A DNA stretch of 64,000 nt from contig OX419343.1 of assembly GCA_948470475.1 (NCBI GenBank), positions 17,339,647 to 17,403,646 of the forward strand, read 5' to 3'. Positions within the stretch are counted from its first letter, which is position 1, and each line of letters starts with the position of its first letter. Under the pieces are notes generated by a model. That model searched no databases and was not told the origin of the DNA. It saw only the letters and a list, made by a program, of their open reading frames with translations. Shown here piece by piece: positions 21,116 to 33,900 of this stretch. Made by a program: the position numbers and the translations under genes. Source of the DNA: Galaxea fascicularis (Eukaryota > Cnidaria > Anthozoa > Scleractinia > Euphylliidae).

Positions 21116-24100
21116 GTTTATAACTTACTCGAACGACTTGATTTATGTGGTACAACCCATTGTTCCCGAAACCTAATTGGTAGGCGCTAAACAGGGTAGG
21201 GGAGGGGGAAATCTCACGCGAGCTCGCGAAGTGTGTTCCGTTTCTACCCCCTGTCGAGCAGGCCAGAGACCTTCCGTTCATGTGTTGTCTCCTTTGGTAA
21301 GTTCTGGTTTCAAGACATTATAATTTAGGTACCTTTACTTGCATTTTTTTTGTACTTAGTTCTGTTTAATAAATTTTCTTCCTGTCCGCACAAATTACCT
21401 TCCCACTCAACACAAAAGAAAAACATTCTCGCTTCTGTTATACGCCGGCTAGTGTTTTTTAAGTACATCGCTCAATGTTCAAAGAACATATTGATTCTGC
21501 CCGACCTTCATGAAAAATGCGTTTGTATAGACTTCAAGGTCAATTACGGCTCTCAACCACGAGGAATGAGTATTGAATAATGTTTATTCTGATAACGGAT
21601 GGTTTTATCACCTCAATTGTTTAATCGCTTCCTTATTTTAAAAACTATTTTACCCGCTGTTCAGTACTGTTTGAACTGAAAACTAGTGGTGTTATGAAAA
21701 GTTTCAAAATAACACTGCGAATATTAAGCCAAACTTTACGGCACTTGAAACAAATATCTTTCCGGTGCAATATGATGTGTTTGGATTGTTCAAAGAGATA
21801 AAGAAATAGGATGCACAAAAGTTTTAAAGAAGTAATAACAAATGGCAACCATCACGAGAAGTCAAACTATTTCTAGCCTTTAGTTCACAAAGAGAACAGC
21901 GGACAAGACAACCGATATGCTCTTGTCCAAAACAACGTTCTCTATCGCTCAGAAGATCTATTAATTAAGTTTGAAGCAATTCAACCCAAACTTACGACAA
22001 AGACAAAAGTAGATCTATGCGCGAATTTATTTATTAAGACACCAACAAAACTTTACCCACATGATTATCTGATTTTTCCTAGAGGATGATAAATTGCTGG
22101 AGATGGCGAGTTCAGCGGTGACCTAAGTTAACAGACTCTCTGACGACAGTTAAATTTGCAAATACCACAGAGTAATCTATCGGGGGAATATTACTTTACG
22201 CTCTAAATAATGCATAACATTTACTCAATGATATTGCATTTATCGCCTTCTAGACTGAAAGCAAGCTAGGGTCTCCGTGCCCTGCCCTGAGTCTTTACTG
22301 AACTAATACATGACGGATTGGACTTAAGTATTGCCCTCAAGCGTAGAGACATTGCAACATAATGTAAGTAATTACACCTATTCAAAACTTGAGAACAACA
22401 AAGGGATAATTTCTCTTTTCTGTTTACATGTTCTTTTAAATGAGGCACATTCAGATGGCTTCCTAATAATTGCTTTACCTTTTCTTCTGTTTTAAAGGCA
22501 GGCGCGAACCACGGGCTAAAACCAAAACAAAACACGTCCTACAGAGAGTTTATTTATCACTATTGTTGCAGTGAAAAGATCTCCGGAACAAGCTTAATTC
22601 GCTAATTCGGGATGGATTTGTTAGCTAAAAGACGCGAAAGAACCGTGATGATATCAAATATTAAAAGTTAAGGATTTCCGGTAGAATATAGGAGGACACA
22701 GGCCCACTGCGATTATCCTCGACCACGTGCTTCTTTAGAGGATGAATACCAACATAGAAGTATTTCCGATTTCTAAAACACTGAAGTAATTATCTTCCGA
22801 GGCTACCAATAGAGTTGGATTAAAACGATGTCAAAGACGGCGCAGCAATAATCATTGATGACATGAGCTGTTCAATTTCACTTTGTGCCAAAGCCGAGTG
22901 AGATCTTTCTAATTTCGAACCTGTCTATATAAGGTTTAGCATGTTGTGTGAAAATTAACCGATAATACCTACATTCTCTAGTCAGCAGCTATAAGAATCG
23001 TTCATTTTTTTTTAATCTTCCATTTTTACCTCCTTTTATATGCCGCGTAACTAAAAATTCGGCAGTTGTCTCCCAAAGCAAAAGTTTTTCTGAACCAGTA
23101 ACAAAATTATTTTTGTCTACTTGATTTCATATTGTTTTAGTTTTGTTAGGTAGCTTTACCGTGCTCTCAAATCAAGAGACAAATATTCCATTTGTGGTCA
23201 GTTGGGTCGAAGGCGTTAAATGGGGTGGAATTAAATGCCACGAAACAAAAGATTGTTATGTTTGGACATGTAATATATAGCAATGCCCGATATTTCATTT
23301 TGTCAATTCAGCCTCATAAACAAAGGTTTAATTGCTTCTGTGTTATTAATCCAGTTGCCTCTGATTGAGGAATGATTCTGCTCGCGCAACCGAGGAAAAC
23401 AAAACATAATATAATTCAAACCTGACACTTTACAATGTCATGGGCGCGCCTTAAAAAATTCGATTGATGGGAAAATCGCGACCGGTTAAGCTTTCTTTTT
23501 CGTCCGCTTTTCTTTTTACTTGAATACTAAATCAGGCATGAACAGTAACGCCAACGAATGATAAACACGCTCCCTGCTTTGAGAAAAACGGGAGGTTGTA
23601 CGCAGCACAATCTTTTCGAGAATTTTCACCGACTGATCTTTGGCAATGGCACGCTGACAAAAAAGATCTTCACGAAAAAGAAGTGTTATTGTTAAAGTGC
23701 GCCTAAGCCTTGGAAATACTATATCCCCTCAATTACACGGATTTTAAACTAATAACTGCATCTCTAAATACATATTACTAATTTCACTGTGCAGCTGATC
23801 GCTTGAACAGGCCCACGTGAATGAATTAAAATATATATGATCCATTTTCGATCGAATTTCAAAGGGACAATTCACCGTGCACATTGGGTTAGCGTGTTGG
23901 GGAGAACTGAACCTAGAGATTTCGCCTCGGAGTCAACGAGTTAAAGATTCCCTACTTAGTATCTTAAGAGAAAACGGTTCTTTTTTTGAAATCATTCGCG
24001 AACATTGTATAAAGTAAACTCCTAAAGAACCCTTTCTCGTTCCGGAAGCAGGTAAGCCCGTTAAATGCTACTTGAAATGGACGTGTCACTGTTGGGTGAA

Positions 24101-27100
24101 AGCCAGTGTTGCTGATAGTGCAAAATCATATCAAATGTACGCCCTTACAGTTTAAGTAATTTAACCCGGTCCTACGTCTGCTCTCATTTCTTTACAAGAG
24201 CAAACAGCAATTGAGATCCCATCAAAAGTCCGGAAAATTCTGTCATATACAGCATCTAACTATAACAGCCAGTGCGGCGAGCCGACTAAGGCATTTTAAT
24301 AATTTTTACAATGTTTCTCTAGCCTCACTTTTGCATGTAATTTATATCGAAACAAGAGCGAGACGATTTTCCATTAGAAAGAAATCGAAAACTAACAAAT
24401 CAATTGCTCGAGTTTCATTATAGCGCAGCGAAGAAAAAGTTATAAATTACTTACGAGACAAAGCAATTGTGTCAAAATAAATTAAATAAATTAAATATAA
24501 TTTAATTAAATATTCTAATATTCGTAACCTGGATAATTTTCAAAACAGGCCAGCCTTGATCTGCATGTGATCCATCGACGTGGTCAAAACAAGGCTAGGG
24601 CTTACATAAATTCCTTTTCGTTTGCTCTTTAGTAAGGAAATCTTTGAAGAATAAAATGACTCTTAGAAACGACACAATGGCGACCGCGGGAGGTAGCAAT
24701 TTGTTTTCAATGACAATGGCGCGTGCGCAGTAGCTATCACAACAGGTGTAACATAGCTCGTATGTTCGTGCTTTTGTCGCCTTGTATGTTTTCACTAACT
24801 TGTGAAGCTAGCCATTATCTTGTCTTCTTCTCTAAGCCTCCCAAAAGAATAGCCTTTCTATCATTTTTCGTTTTACGACGAAGCTGTTTCGTTTAGCGTT
24901 GATAAGTGGAAATCGCAAATGACGTTTCATTGTTTTCGTAGTGCGAACGCTAAAAAAAGGAGCGGAGAAACTTTGGTTGATGGTTTAATTTTAGTGACAG
25001 TATCGAATCTACCTTCTTGTGGGGTTGAAATAAAGGCAAACATTTTATACATGGCCAGAAAACTTTCGCTTAAAGTCGAGTTTGCAGTATCCGAGGAAAA
25101 AATTTTTGTCCCTAGTTGAATAAAGCATTGGGCTCAAAGTGGCCTCTCATTGTTTTTCGCGGCGGCAATTTGAACGCAGAGAAGTAAACATTTAAGCTTT
25201 CTGCCCTAAAAACAACAATCGCTATAGAAAAACTCTTCAATAAATTAAACTTGTGAATAAAATTAACTCCCACCATATAAGAAGTTGCCAAACATGAGGG
25301 CAAAAAGCTCTCACGAAAAAGTTTGAGCTGTAATTGCGAAATCAGGGGGTTACGGGTCGACTGCCAAACGAATTTTGAGAGAGTAGATAAAGTGAGAGAG
25401 TGTGTTCATAATTTTCGTTTATTTTGTCGAAACAAAGCCCAGGCCTTATTAGAGATATTCTAAAAAGAGTCAAAAGGTAAACTCAAATTGCAGCTGCTGT
25501 GTTTCCAAATTTTCACAGCTTTCGGCGACTGAATTTCTAATGTATTATTATCAGCTAGGTCAGGTGGCATTTGCCTGTAGTCGAACTTCATTTCTGAATG
25601 ATGGGGACATAAATAGTTACTAGATCACGTATAGCTACAAACAGCGACCCCGAAACAGGGCTTTTATTACATCTGCTTGCGAAATACTTGTTTACCAAAG
25701 GTGTAGGTATGACAGAATTAAGTTGGCATCTTATTCATGGCGCTCGAACTAAAGAAGGACCGTTTAACACTCATTTCTCTGTTTATCACAAAAAGAGTAT
25801 TTCGTTCATCAAAGGAAAACAGAAGAAAGAAGAAATTAGTTTTTATACTTCGAACGTTTTCTAAGGCTTAACGCGTAATTCTCTGAAGTTTTTTTTTCTT
25901 TCATTCTGACTTCTTTCATTTTTAGTACGTCGGTGTCTTTCAAATATAGCTTTGTACCCACGGTGTATCTGTTCCAAACCTTTTAACGCACGAGGCAGTG
26001 AGTTTTGTAGGAAATATCGAATGATGTGATTGTTTTTGTTTTTCAAATTCCCATTTTGTGCATATTAACCCCTGTTCTATAGTTCTCCGATTGTGTTTCA
26101 GTATTTATTGAAAAATTGATCATTTGCAGCGTGTGTTGATAAAAACGTTTCCCTCTTTCGAATATTGATAACCAATAACAGTAAAACCCTCTCCGAAATC
26201 GTTTCTATTTTCACTTTCGTCGGCAAAATATGCAAGCTTGCCGCCATACACCATGTCTTGTTCAATACGTGACAGTGCGTTTTTCGTCAGAAAAATTTCC
26301 GTTTATGTGCGTGACGTGAGTGCAGAGGAGGCGGCTGACGCATCTAAGCGCGCATTTGTTAGTTTCATTAACGTGGTGTTGTTTTAGTTTTCGAAGGGCA
26401 TTGCACGCGTACATGTGAAAAACGGGTTACTCCACAGCAAACAAAGGTACTACCACGCCACACAGAGTCAAATAAATCTTGATGAAAAACTCAATCAAAC
26501 TGCCCAGAGCCGGTATGATAATGAACGAATAGGCCGCTAAATCTAACATCAACTAGGGAATGATGCAAGTTCAATACCAGCTTGATAGATTTCTCAAACA
26601 ACATCGGCGAAAATGCAGCACCCGGAAATAGCTGCCACGTTCCCAATAGAAAGCTGGGAGATGCGTTTGGCAAGCAGTTAAAAATGTCCACTTTTTAGAG
26701 AACTTGTGCACAAAATTGCGTATCTGTCGTCATGAATTCGTATTAAGGCGTGGGAAAAAACCTATACATAACAGCAAGAGCTCTCGAACTTTCAGAAATT
26801 CATTTAATACTGAGATAAATTGGCAAAATTTTAAGGCCAGGGCCCATTTAAAAAGCGAATTTGATAAAAAATATTCTCTGGCTTAATAGTCGCAAGGAAT
26901 TATCAAAGCAGGCAAAGTTTGTTTGCCAATATAATTATCCAGTTTGAAGAAAATTTTTTGGAAAAACTGAATTCAGGCGTCACCTGTATTTTCGCGCGAA
27001 CAATGAAACGCTAACTCATTTTCTCGTCACACAATGCCAATTAGCGAGCTTGATGCTCGGTTTCCACGGGTCTTTTTGTTTTAAAGCTTATCCTCTTTTC

Positions 27101-27540
27101 AGCAAGAGCATTTAAATCAGCTCTCATCAGGATTTTGTATTCACTCTGCTAAATGATGGTAAATCCCACTTTACTTGTCTTTCAAACTTTTCTTCCCCTA
27201 GCGTCCTAGGGGCACCCCCGCCCGGGACCAACCTGTAAATTAAATCGCACGCATTTCGAATGTTCGCCAAAAAGATCAAAGTAAACAGCAATTTTAAATT
27301 TGTTTTTTTGTAATCTTACGCCCAGAAACAACCGAGATCGTAACGCGCTACGTAATGCCAGAACCCTAATTCATTTTGCGCCATCCACGTTATTCCTTCG
27401 TTCATAAAACCCTTGGTGTTTCTTTGACGGTCCATAAGAAATTATTGTTGAATATGATGTTATTACGAGGTGTATAGCGGGATGACAAACGAGGCACGCG
27501 CTCGTCGAATCGCCGCGACAACTAACGTGTGGCAAATGAG
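21116..27540. other. Large intergenic region upstream of the ETS gene
   Basis: 6.4 kb of AT-rich sequence with only short frames, none with a recognisable motif, and no hairpin or terminal repeat I could delimit. Untranslated first exons or enhancers of the ETS gene could lie here, but sequence inspection alone cannot show them. Confidence 0.5.
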
Positions 27541-27562
27541 ACTAATTGTTTTCATTGCTTTG

Positions 27563-27675
27563 ATTGGTCAATAGACAGAAATTGACACTCGCTGAATTGC
27601 TACTTGCAAATGACCAATCACACATCAAAGGGACTAAATTGGTAAGCCAATGGCGAACGCGTTCGCTATAAATGA
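27563..27675 (+). promoter_or_regulatory. Candidate core promoter of the ETS gene (CCAAT x3, TATA)
   Basis: An inverted CCAAT (ATTGG) at 27563-27567, CCAAT at 27614-27618 and CCAAT at 27647-27651 are followed by CTATAAAT at 27666-27673. Spacing of 15-100 bp between CCAAT boxes and TATA is normal for a pol II promoter. The start of transcription would be near 27700, giving a 5' UTR of about 260 bases before ATG 27961. The ATG codon context is GATTAGAATGT. Inference only; an upstream untranslated exon is possible. Confidence 0.45.
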
Positions 27676-27960
27676 AAGATTTCATCAAAAGCGGACAGCT
27701 AAAAAATACAACTATGATCTTGTGTGAATGTGACAAAGCCGGCCAAATAATACACAGTCGGTTGTAGTGCATGTTGCCATTTTTTTTTACTACGAGATCA
27801 AAATTGATTCATGCCATCGGGCCATTCGTGTTTTTAGTTTTTGTTTCGTTCGTGTTTTTATTACTTTTAAGTGGCAACATACAAGTCCCGTTAAGTTGAC
27901 TGAAAACAGCAACGCAAGATCTCTCCTCGGACGGTGTGTAAGTTACACATCGAGATTAGA

Positions 27961-30900
27961 ATGTACCAGTTCGATTCATTTTATGACCAAGAGGTTCCTC
28001 ACATGTATCCACAGGTAACAGAAATATTTTCTCGCTTTACGAAAAAATCTTGAAATCTTCTTACTTTGGGAATATAATTTTTAATTTTCATCCTTGGCAG
28101 CTCTCTTCAAGATCCACTTACCTCGAACGCAAATCGTGTAGTCCCGCGGAGCGAATTCGAGGGCAGGGTGAAAATCTTTCATTAGACTCGCAAGGTAATA
28201 ACATACACTGCTTCGTTTATAAAACTTACATAAGATCTTTGATATTTTAGTGAGGATGAGAAAATTTCTTAATTAAGTATAATCTCGCGCGATTTACTTT
28301 TCTTTGGTAGAACTATTTCAAGATCTCTGCCAGATGCAAGAGCACTGGATGATCGAAGGTATTGTAAACGTAACGAAGTTTTCAACGTGAAGTTTAAGGT
28401 GACTTAGAGATAATTTTATTAACGTAGGGTATGAAACACACTGAATAATTGATGAAAAAGCGCCGAATGCATTAAACTTAGATTTTATAGGCAATACGGT
28501 TAATTTTCTCTTTATGTGTGGCTTTTTACAGCGCGGCCATATCAACCAGTTAGTACGGATGAACAGTTTGTCCCAGAAATCGAGGGCAACACGACAAATT
28601 CAAAGACTGAAGGTAAATGTCTAACGCAAATTGTTGTGTAACCTAAAAAAAATATTCAATGGAAATTAAATGTACGTTTTCCAGCAAGCAACAGGTACAG
28701 GAGAAAATCGTAAGAAAGCTACCTTTATATTTTACTTGAACAAGTTTTCGGCTAACTTGGAATCAAAATTGCAGAGATTTGTTTTTCACAGCTTCTTCTC
28801 GAAGTTGTTAGAGGAACGTTTATTTTAATTAATGTTCGAATTTTGTCGGTAAACACGTGCCTTGTATTCGAACTAGCCAGTGAAACACTGCTGCAATTAG
28901 CGTTATCTGTGATGACAAGCTCTTTCACAATCTTCCCTGAATTTTTGCCCGAGGCTTGATTTATTTATGACTTTAAAAGACCACAGTAATGTGAAGCTGC
29001 TCATAAATTTGGAGCTTCACTCTAACTGGAGTTAAGTCACAAAAAACCGCTTCAAACGATCCGCGCCGATAAATGGCCTTAAGTATCCATGAATATTTTT
29101 CAGGTCTCTATTTGCGTAAAAATGAAGTTAAATAACAGTTTTTGCCTTGTTTTGTCATGACGAATGATTTTGCGCCCACAATAGAAAGCCAATCGTATTA
29201 TTTTCTCAACGAAAGTTGTACATTTCGGTTGTTTTCCCAACTCAACCCCCATCCCATTTTTTCATTATGTAAATAAGGCATTCTTTTTTGTTTAGGCCAT
29301 TCATAACGTTAGTTTTGTTTTGAAAATGAATAGGCATTTTTGTCTAGAGGTATATTTTTCCTCGTTTTGTAGGTAGCTATGCCATACAGATTAAAGCAGA
29401 GCCGAGACAGCGCGCTTGTCAGGACACCGATCAGTACCGGAGAACAACACTCAAACAAGCTAACAAGATGGATAAAGGAGCCGATAGTTCTACTTATATG
29501 AGAATGATGAGCGAAAGCCATGCTTCAAGCAACTCTCCTCTAGTTTACACCTGCCCTACACAGTCCTCAACTTTTCACTGCATGAAGGGTTACAGACAAA
29601 TCGCAGCAGCGTATGACACAACGCCTTTCGAATCCACACCATCGACAAATTATGCCTCGATAAAACAAGAGCCCATCGACTATACAACATGCGAAAATCC
29701 GTACGAACAAGGTAAGATGTCAAAAGCGCTTCAGGAAAAATCAACTCAAACATCAAGCTTTAGTTTACGATTGGATTTTGCTTTCAGCATCGCTGATGGA
29801 AATTTTTTCATTCTTTCTTTTCAAGAGTTGCCCGATTCAATTTGTAGCAATGAATTTTTTGTCTTCTTTGATGATTTCTTTCCAGGAGGGTAATAAAATC
29901 AAGTTCTGTATTTTTCCGCGTTAATTTAATTTTTTTCCTCACTTGAAATGTACACTTGATGAAAGAAACACTTTGTTGCCGTGTATCACATCTTTATTTG
30001 ATTTCTTCTCCCACTGACAAAAGTAAAGACATTTTGAAATCCACGACCTCCTGTAGCCATTCAATTCTTTTTCAGTTATTTAGGAATGAAATTTTTATGA
30101 ACAGTGAAAGTTATTTTTTAATAAGGCTTTTTTTACTGACTTTACGGCAATTACAACAGTTTTTCGTCCACATTTCCCTGGTTTGATTAACAGCAATCCA
30201 TGAAATGTCACGCGTGAGGCGTTAAAAAGAACCAAAATTCCAAAAACCCTGTTTTCCGCTGCTCACTTGTTTTGCGAAGCTGTTAGATGACACACAAACG
30301 CGCATGTAAACTTTTTAAGCTTTACGCTTTTGTTTTGGCGCTTTGACAAAGTATATATATGTTTTTGTGGTGTAAGCACCAACAAATTGTCTGTGCTGCA
30401 TTTGAAACTGTTTGCGGCTTTATCACTTAACTTCTTTTTCACTTTATTTCACTATTATCTCTTATTTTAATCTTAGAACGTTTACAGAGCCTGGCATCGT
30501 TTCACCACCAAGCTCACCAACAGAGCGAGTGCTACAGCTTACAATCTTCTTCAAGTGAAGGTAAATTTTTTCCCATTGTCAAATACCACTCGGTGAATTG
30601 TTTTTCATTCTAATTAGACAGTTTGATAGCCCACACAGAATGAATATTCATAAAGCTTTGATTTTATGATAGAAAATGTTGAAATTAATTTTAATTGTTA
30701 TGGAGTGAACTGAACACAATATCTCAAATTTGCAAGGCAGATGTTTTCGAAGCTGATTGCTGCATCACTTTAATATTTTCCTTTGCAAACACATACGAAC
30801 TGTGACAGCCTTAAGCCAGATGCTTCCTTACTCCCCCAAGCAATTTCTTTTTTCGTTCTTTCCTGAGCTGTGTTTAAAATTATTCTCCCACTTCGTTTCG

Positions 30901-33900
30901 ACGGTGAAATTTTCCTGGTCTTTTTTTGTGCGTGTGTGTGTAGTGTGCATGTTTTTGTTTAGGGTGAGTTATGATGTTTTCCCCCACTTAAAATTCTTAA
31001 CAAAAAAATATACTTGCTAATTGAGGTAAAACATTTTCAAAAGATCTTAGAAATGCCCCATAGCTTACATTTGAGCTGAAACCCAGCGTTGTCTTTCATT
31101 CCCTGCCGTTTCATAAATTCACTCGCGGAGTACTGTTTCAATCGCAGTTCGGGTCTCAGATTTCAAACAGGCGAAGATGCCATTGTTTGCATTTTGTATT
31201 TCTGTAATTAAATTAAACATTGACAGCGGTACATTTACTTGGACATTTTAAGCCTCCAAGCACGGTAAAACATGATAGGCCTTTTCCAAACTTTTTAAAA
31301 TTAGTTTAGTTTTTGAGAGCCATTTACCCGGCATTGTCAAAGGTAATTTAATTTGCTTGGTGCAAGACAGTCGTTTAAATTCACAATTGTAGGGCAGGTG
31401 TATTTCGGCTCTGAATAGGCTAAATTTCGCCTGATTAATCGTTTTAGGGTCTTTTCGTTCTGGACTCCATTCAAAAGGCACAAAACCCTTCTTCTCTTAC
31501 CGGCAGAAAATTAGTTGCAAAAGTGTTATGCATGACCTTTTAATATCCCAATTGGACTCCAATGAGAAAGAAGAGATTTATTCTCTTTTTTTGATTTACT
31601 AGGACGCACAAAAAAGAGCATATATTGCTCTGGAGTGAATAAAATACAACACTTTTTTTCTTCTTTAATCTGCTAATTTTTATTCTTCAATAAGGCAGGG
31701 TGTGTTGAATTTTGAATGTCAAGCTTTTTTTTTTTATGATTGTAGCCCTTTACTGCGTCTTCGTTCATTTTGTGAGGTTGTGTAAGACGGAAGAAATGGT
31801 CAAACGTCACCAAGAAGCTGTTTTTCACTGGCTTCTCGAAAGATCATGATAAATAGAGACAGTGAAACCGCTCACGGCTCGCTAAATTCTAACTTTTGTC
31901 CTTGTTTATGTGAATCTTGCTTCTTTTCATTCTGCGTTAATTACATAAGTAGATAGTTTGGTTTGAGCATGGCTGAACGGAACACTTCACTCACAATTCA
32001 GTAATGTCGACGTTTCTGTAAAAGTGTCAATTGAATTCAGTGCCCTTTCACTGCGCACTCCCCGTTATGAAAATTTTAAACGTCTCGTAGAGCTGTTAAT
32101 CAAACGTGAATTTAATGTACAAGAAAAAAAATCCATACATAAAAAGACGCTGTCAACGGATCTTGTGGAATAGATCAAGCAGTTTCAGCCAAAAATGGAA
32201 TAATAACCTCGAGGCGTATTTCGAAATCACCTGCTTTTTCGGAGCACGTTTCATGCATCCACCCAAATTGAAGTTTCACTGATCCTGATACTGTAGTTAT
32301 AAAATTAAAAAACTGTGTAATTCCTCCTCAAAACAATTTCAAGGTAATTTTGCGAACTTGTGTGCTTGATAATTGTACATGCTGTGAGGCTTAAGTTCAG
32401 TGCGTTAGAAATGTTAACATTTGAGCTGTTAAAGTAAAGTTTTCTTCGTTCCTTCGAAGTACTTTGCTCGGTCTTAAAATGGCCTCTCCCAACACAATAT
32501 TTCTTACTCACAAGAGCCTGAACAACTGTAAATCTCCAGCGATTTGATATTCTTTTGTAGAAATGCCTCCAAAACAGCCAGTAATGCGGTCGGAAAAAGA
32601 CTACAACTTTGTTTTGACGGCTGAAACGGTGACAGAGATAAGTTGTAAGACGGCTGAGAAGTTTTCTTCTTTCGGTGCTAATTCGTCGCTCGTTCAGAAA
32701 ACGCAGCGCAAAAGTGTTCAAGGTCTTGAAATACATTAGAATATTAGGATAAAGAGGAAGGGAAGCCTCAATTTATACCGAAGACAGGATATTTACTGTG
32801 GTAAACGGGAAGCGATACGTCAACAAGAAAGGGCGGAAACGATCGCAGATTTAAGAGTCTATACTTTAAAACACTCCGCAAACGGGAAACGGGTTAATTT
32901 CTAGTTGTGCTTCGAGAAAGAAAGAGATGGGAAGCACCAAAGGCTTGAAGCTTTTGTTTAATCTCTGTCTTTTCAAGGATAAACGAGCACGCTAAAGGAA
33001 CTTCTAATCCGACCAAGCTCATTTAAAAATCCTCTTTCGGAGGCACAATATTTGGTCGAGATTCCTCCACGATTTACGACTCCTAGGCGACAAACCTTCT
33101 TCCTTTCCTGTTTAAACGTTGCTGTTATCGAACGGACGTACGTAATGTTAAATCCGCTTCGCATGAAAATATTATAATACGAGTGACAAAGTGGTATTTA
33201 ATATGAAAGTTTAGCAAATGATAGCCGCTTTGCTTCCTAACAGCCTCACGATACCCGGTCGCTCTTTTCACCAAAACACAACGTTTAGGACTCAACCAGT
33301 TGCTGTCCTTTATTTGCGCTAAAATATGACCGGAGATAATACGTTACAAAACAGCTTCCAACCTGTTCTACAGTTGCTAAACTAGTTCTCCGACGTTTAA
33401 AAAACATGTTTCATTTTTGGTGGTTGTCGTTGAATCTTCCTCGAGCTTCGGCGCACCAACAAAATGGCTTCCATTCAAACACGCGGTTAGAGCGACAGTT
33501 TTGTACTTTGGAAGCTATTTTATTTCCTCAAAACCATTTAGAATTAATGATCTCGTTTTTCTTTGATCCAAAAGCATTCCATGATATCTTTGTCTCGGTA
33601 CAAAATTGAATTATTTGAAAATAATGTCATGAACTGCATATATTTTTTTTATATTTTCTTTCGTAGCCGCCGTTTACGATCCTAACGTACATTCGTTTTA
33701 TGACGAGCCTTTGCCTTACCCAGAGAGATACCACAAATATACAGACTTCAAAGATCACAAACCAAGTTACAGAGACGGTGAGTTTAAATGTAAGCGTCTA
33801 TCTCTTCCTTGTTTTAGAACTTTTTTTTTTGCGGAGGTTTCGATGCGCATTATATATTAGTAATTTTTCCCACATCCGATGAGAGAATTAGGTTCTCTCA

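Noticed and set aside
29712..29893. Open extension of ETS exon 4 past 29711
   Set aside because: A good GTAAGA donor follows at 29712 and the downstream residues lose PEA3 similarity; it is intron read-through.
32305..32736. 143-codon minus-strand frame in the ETS intron
   Set aside because: Composition is intron-like, no motif, no splice-consistent neighbours; a chance frame.
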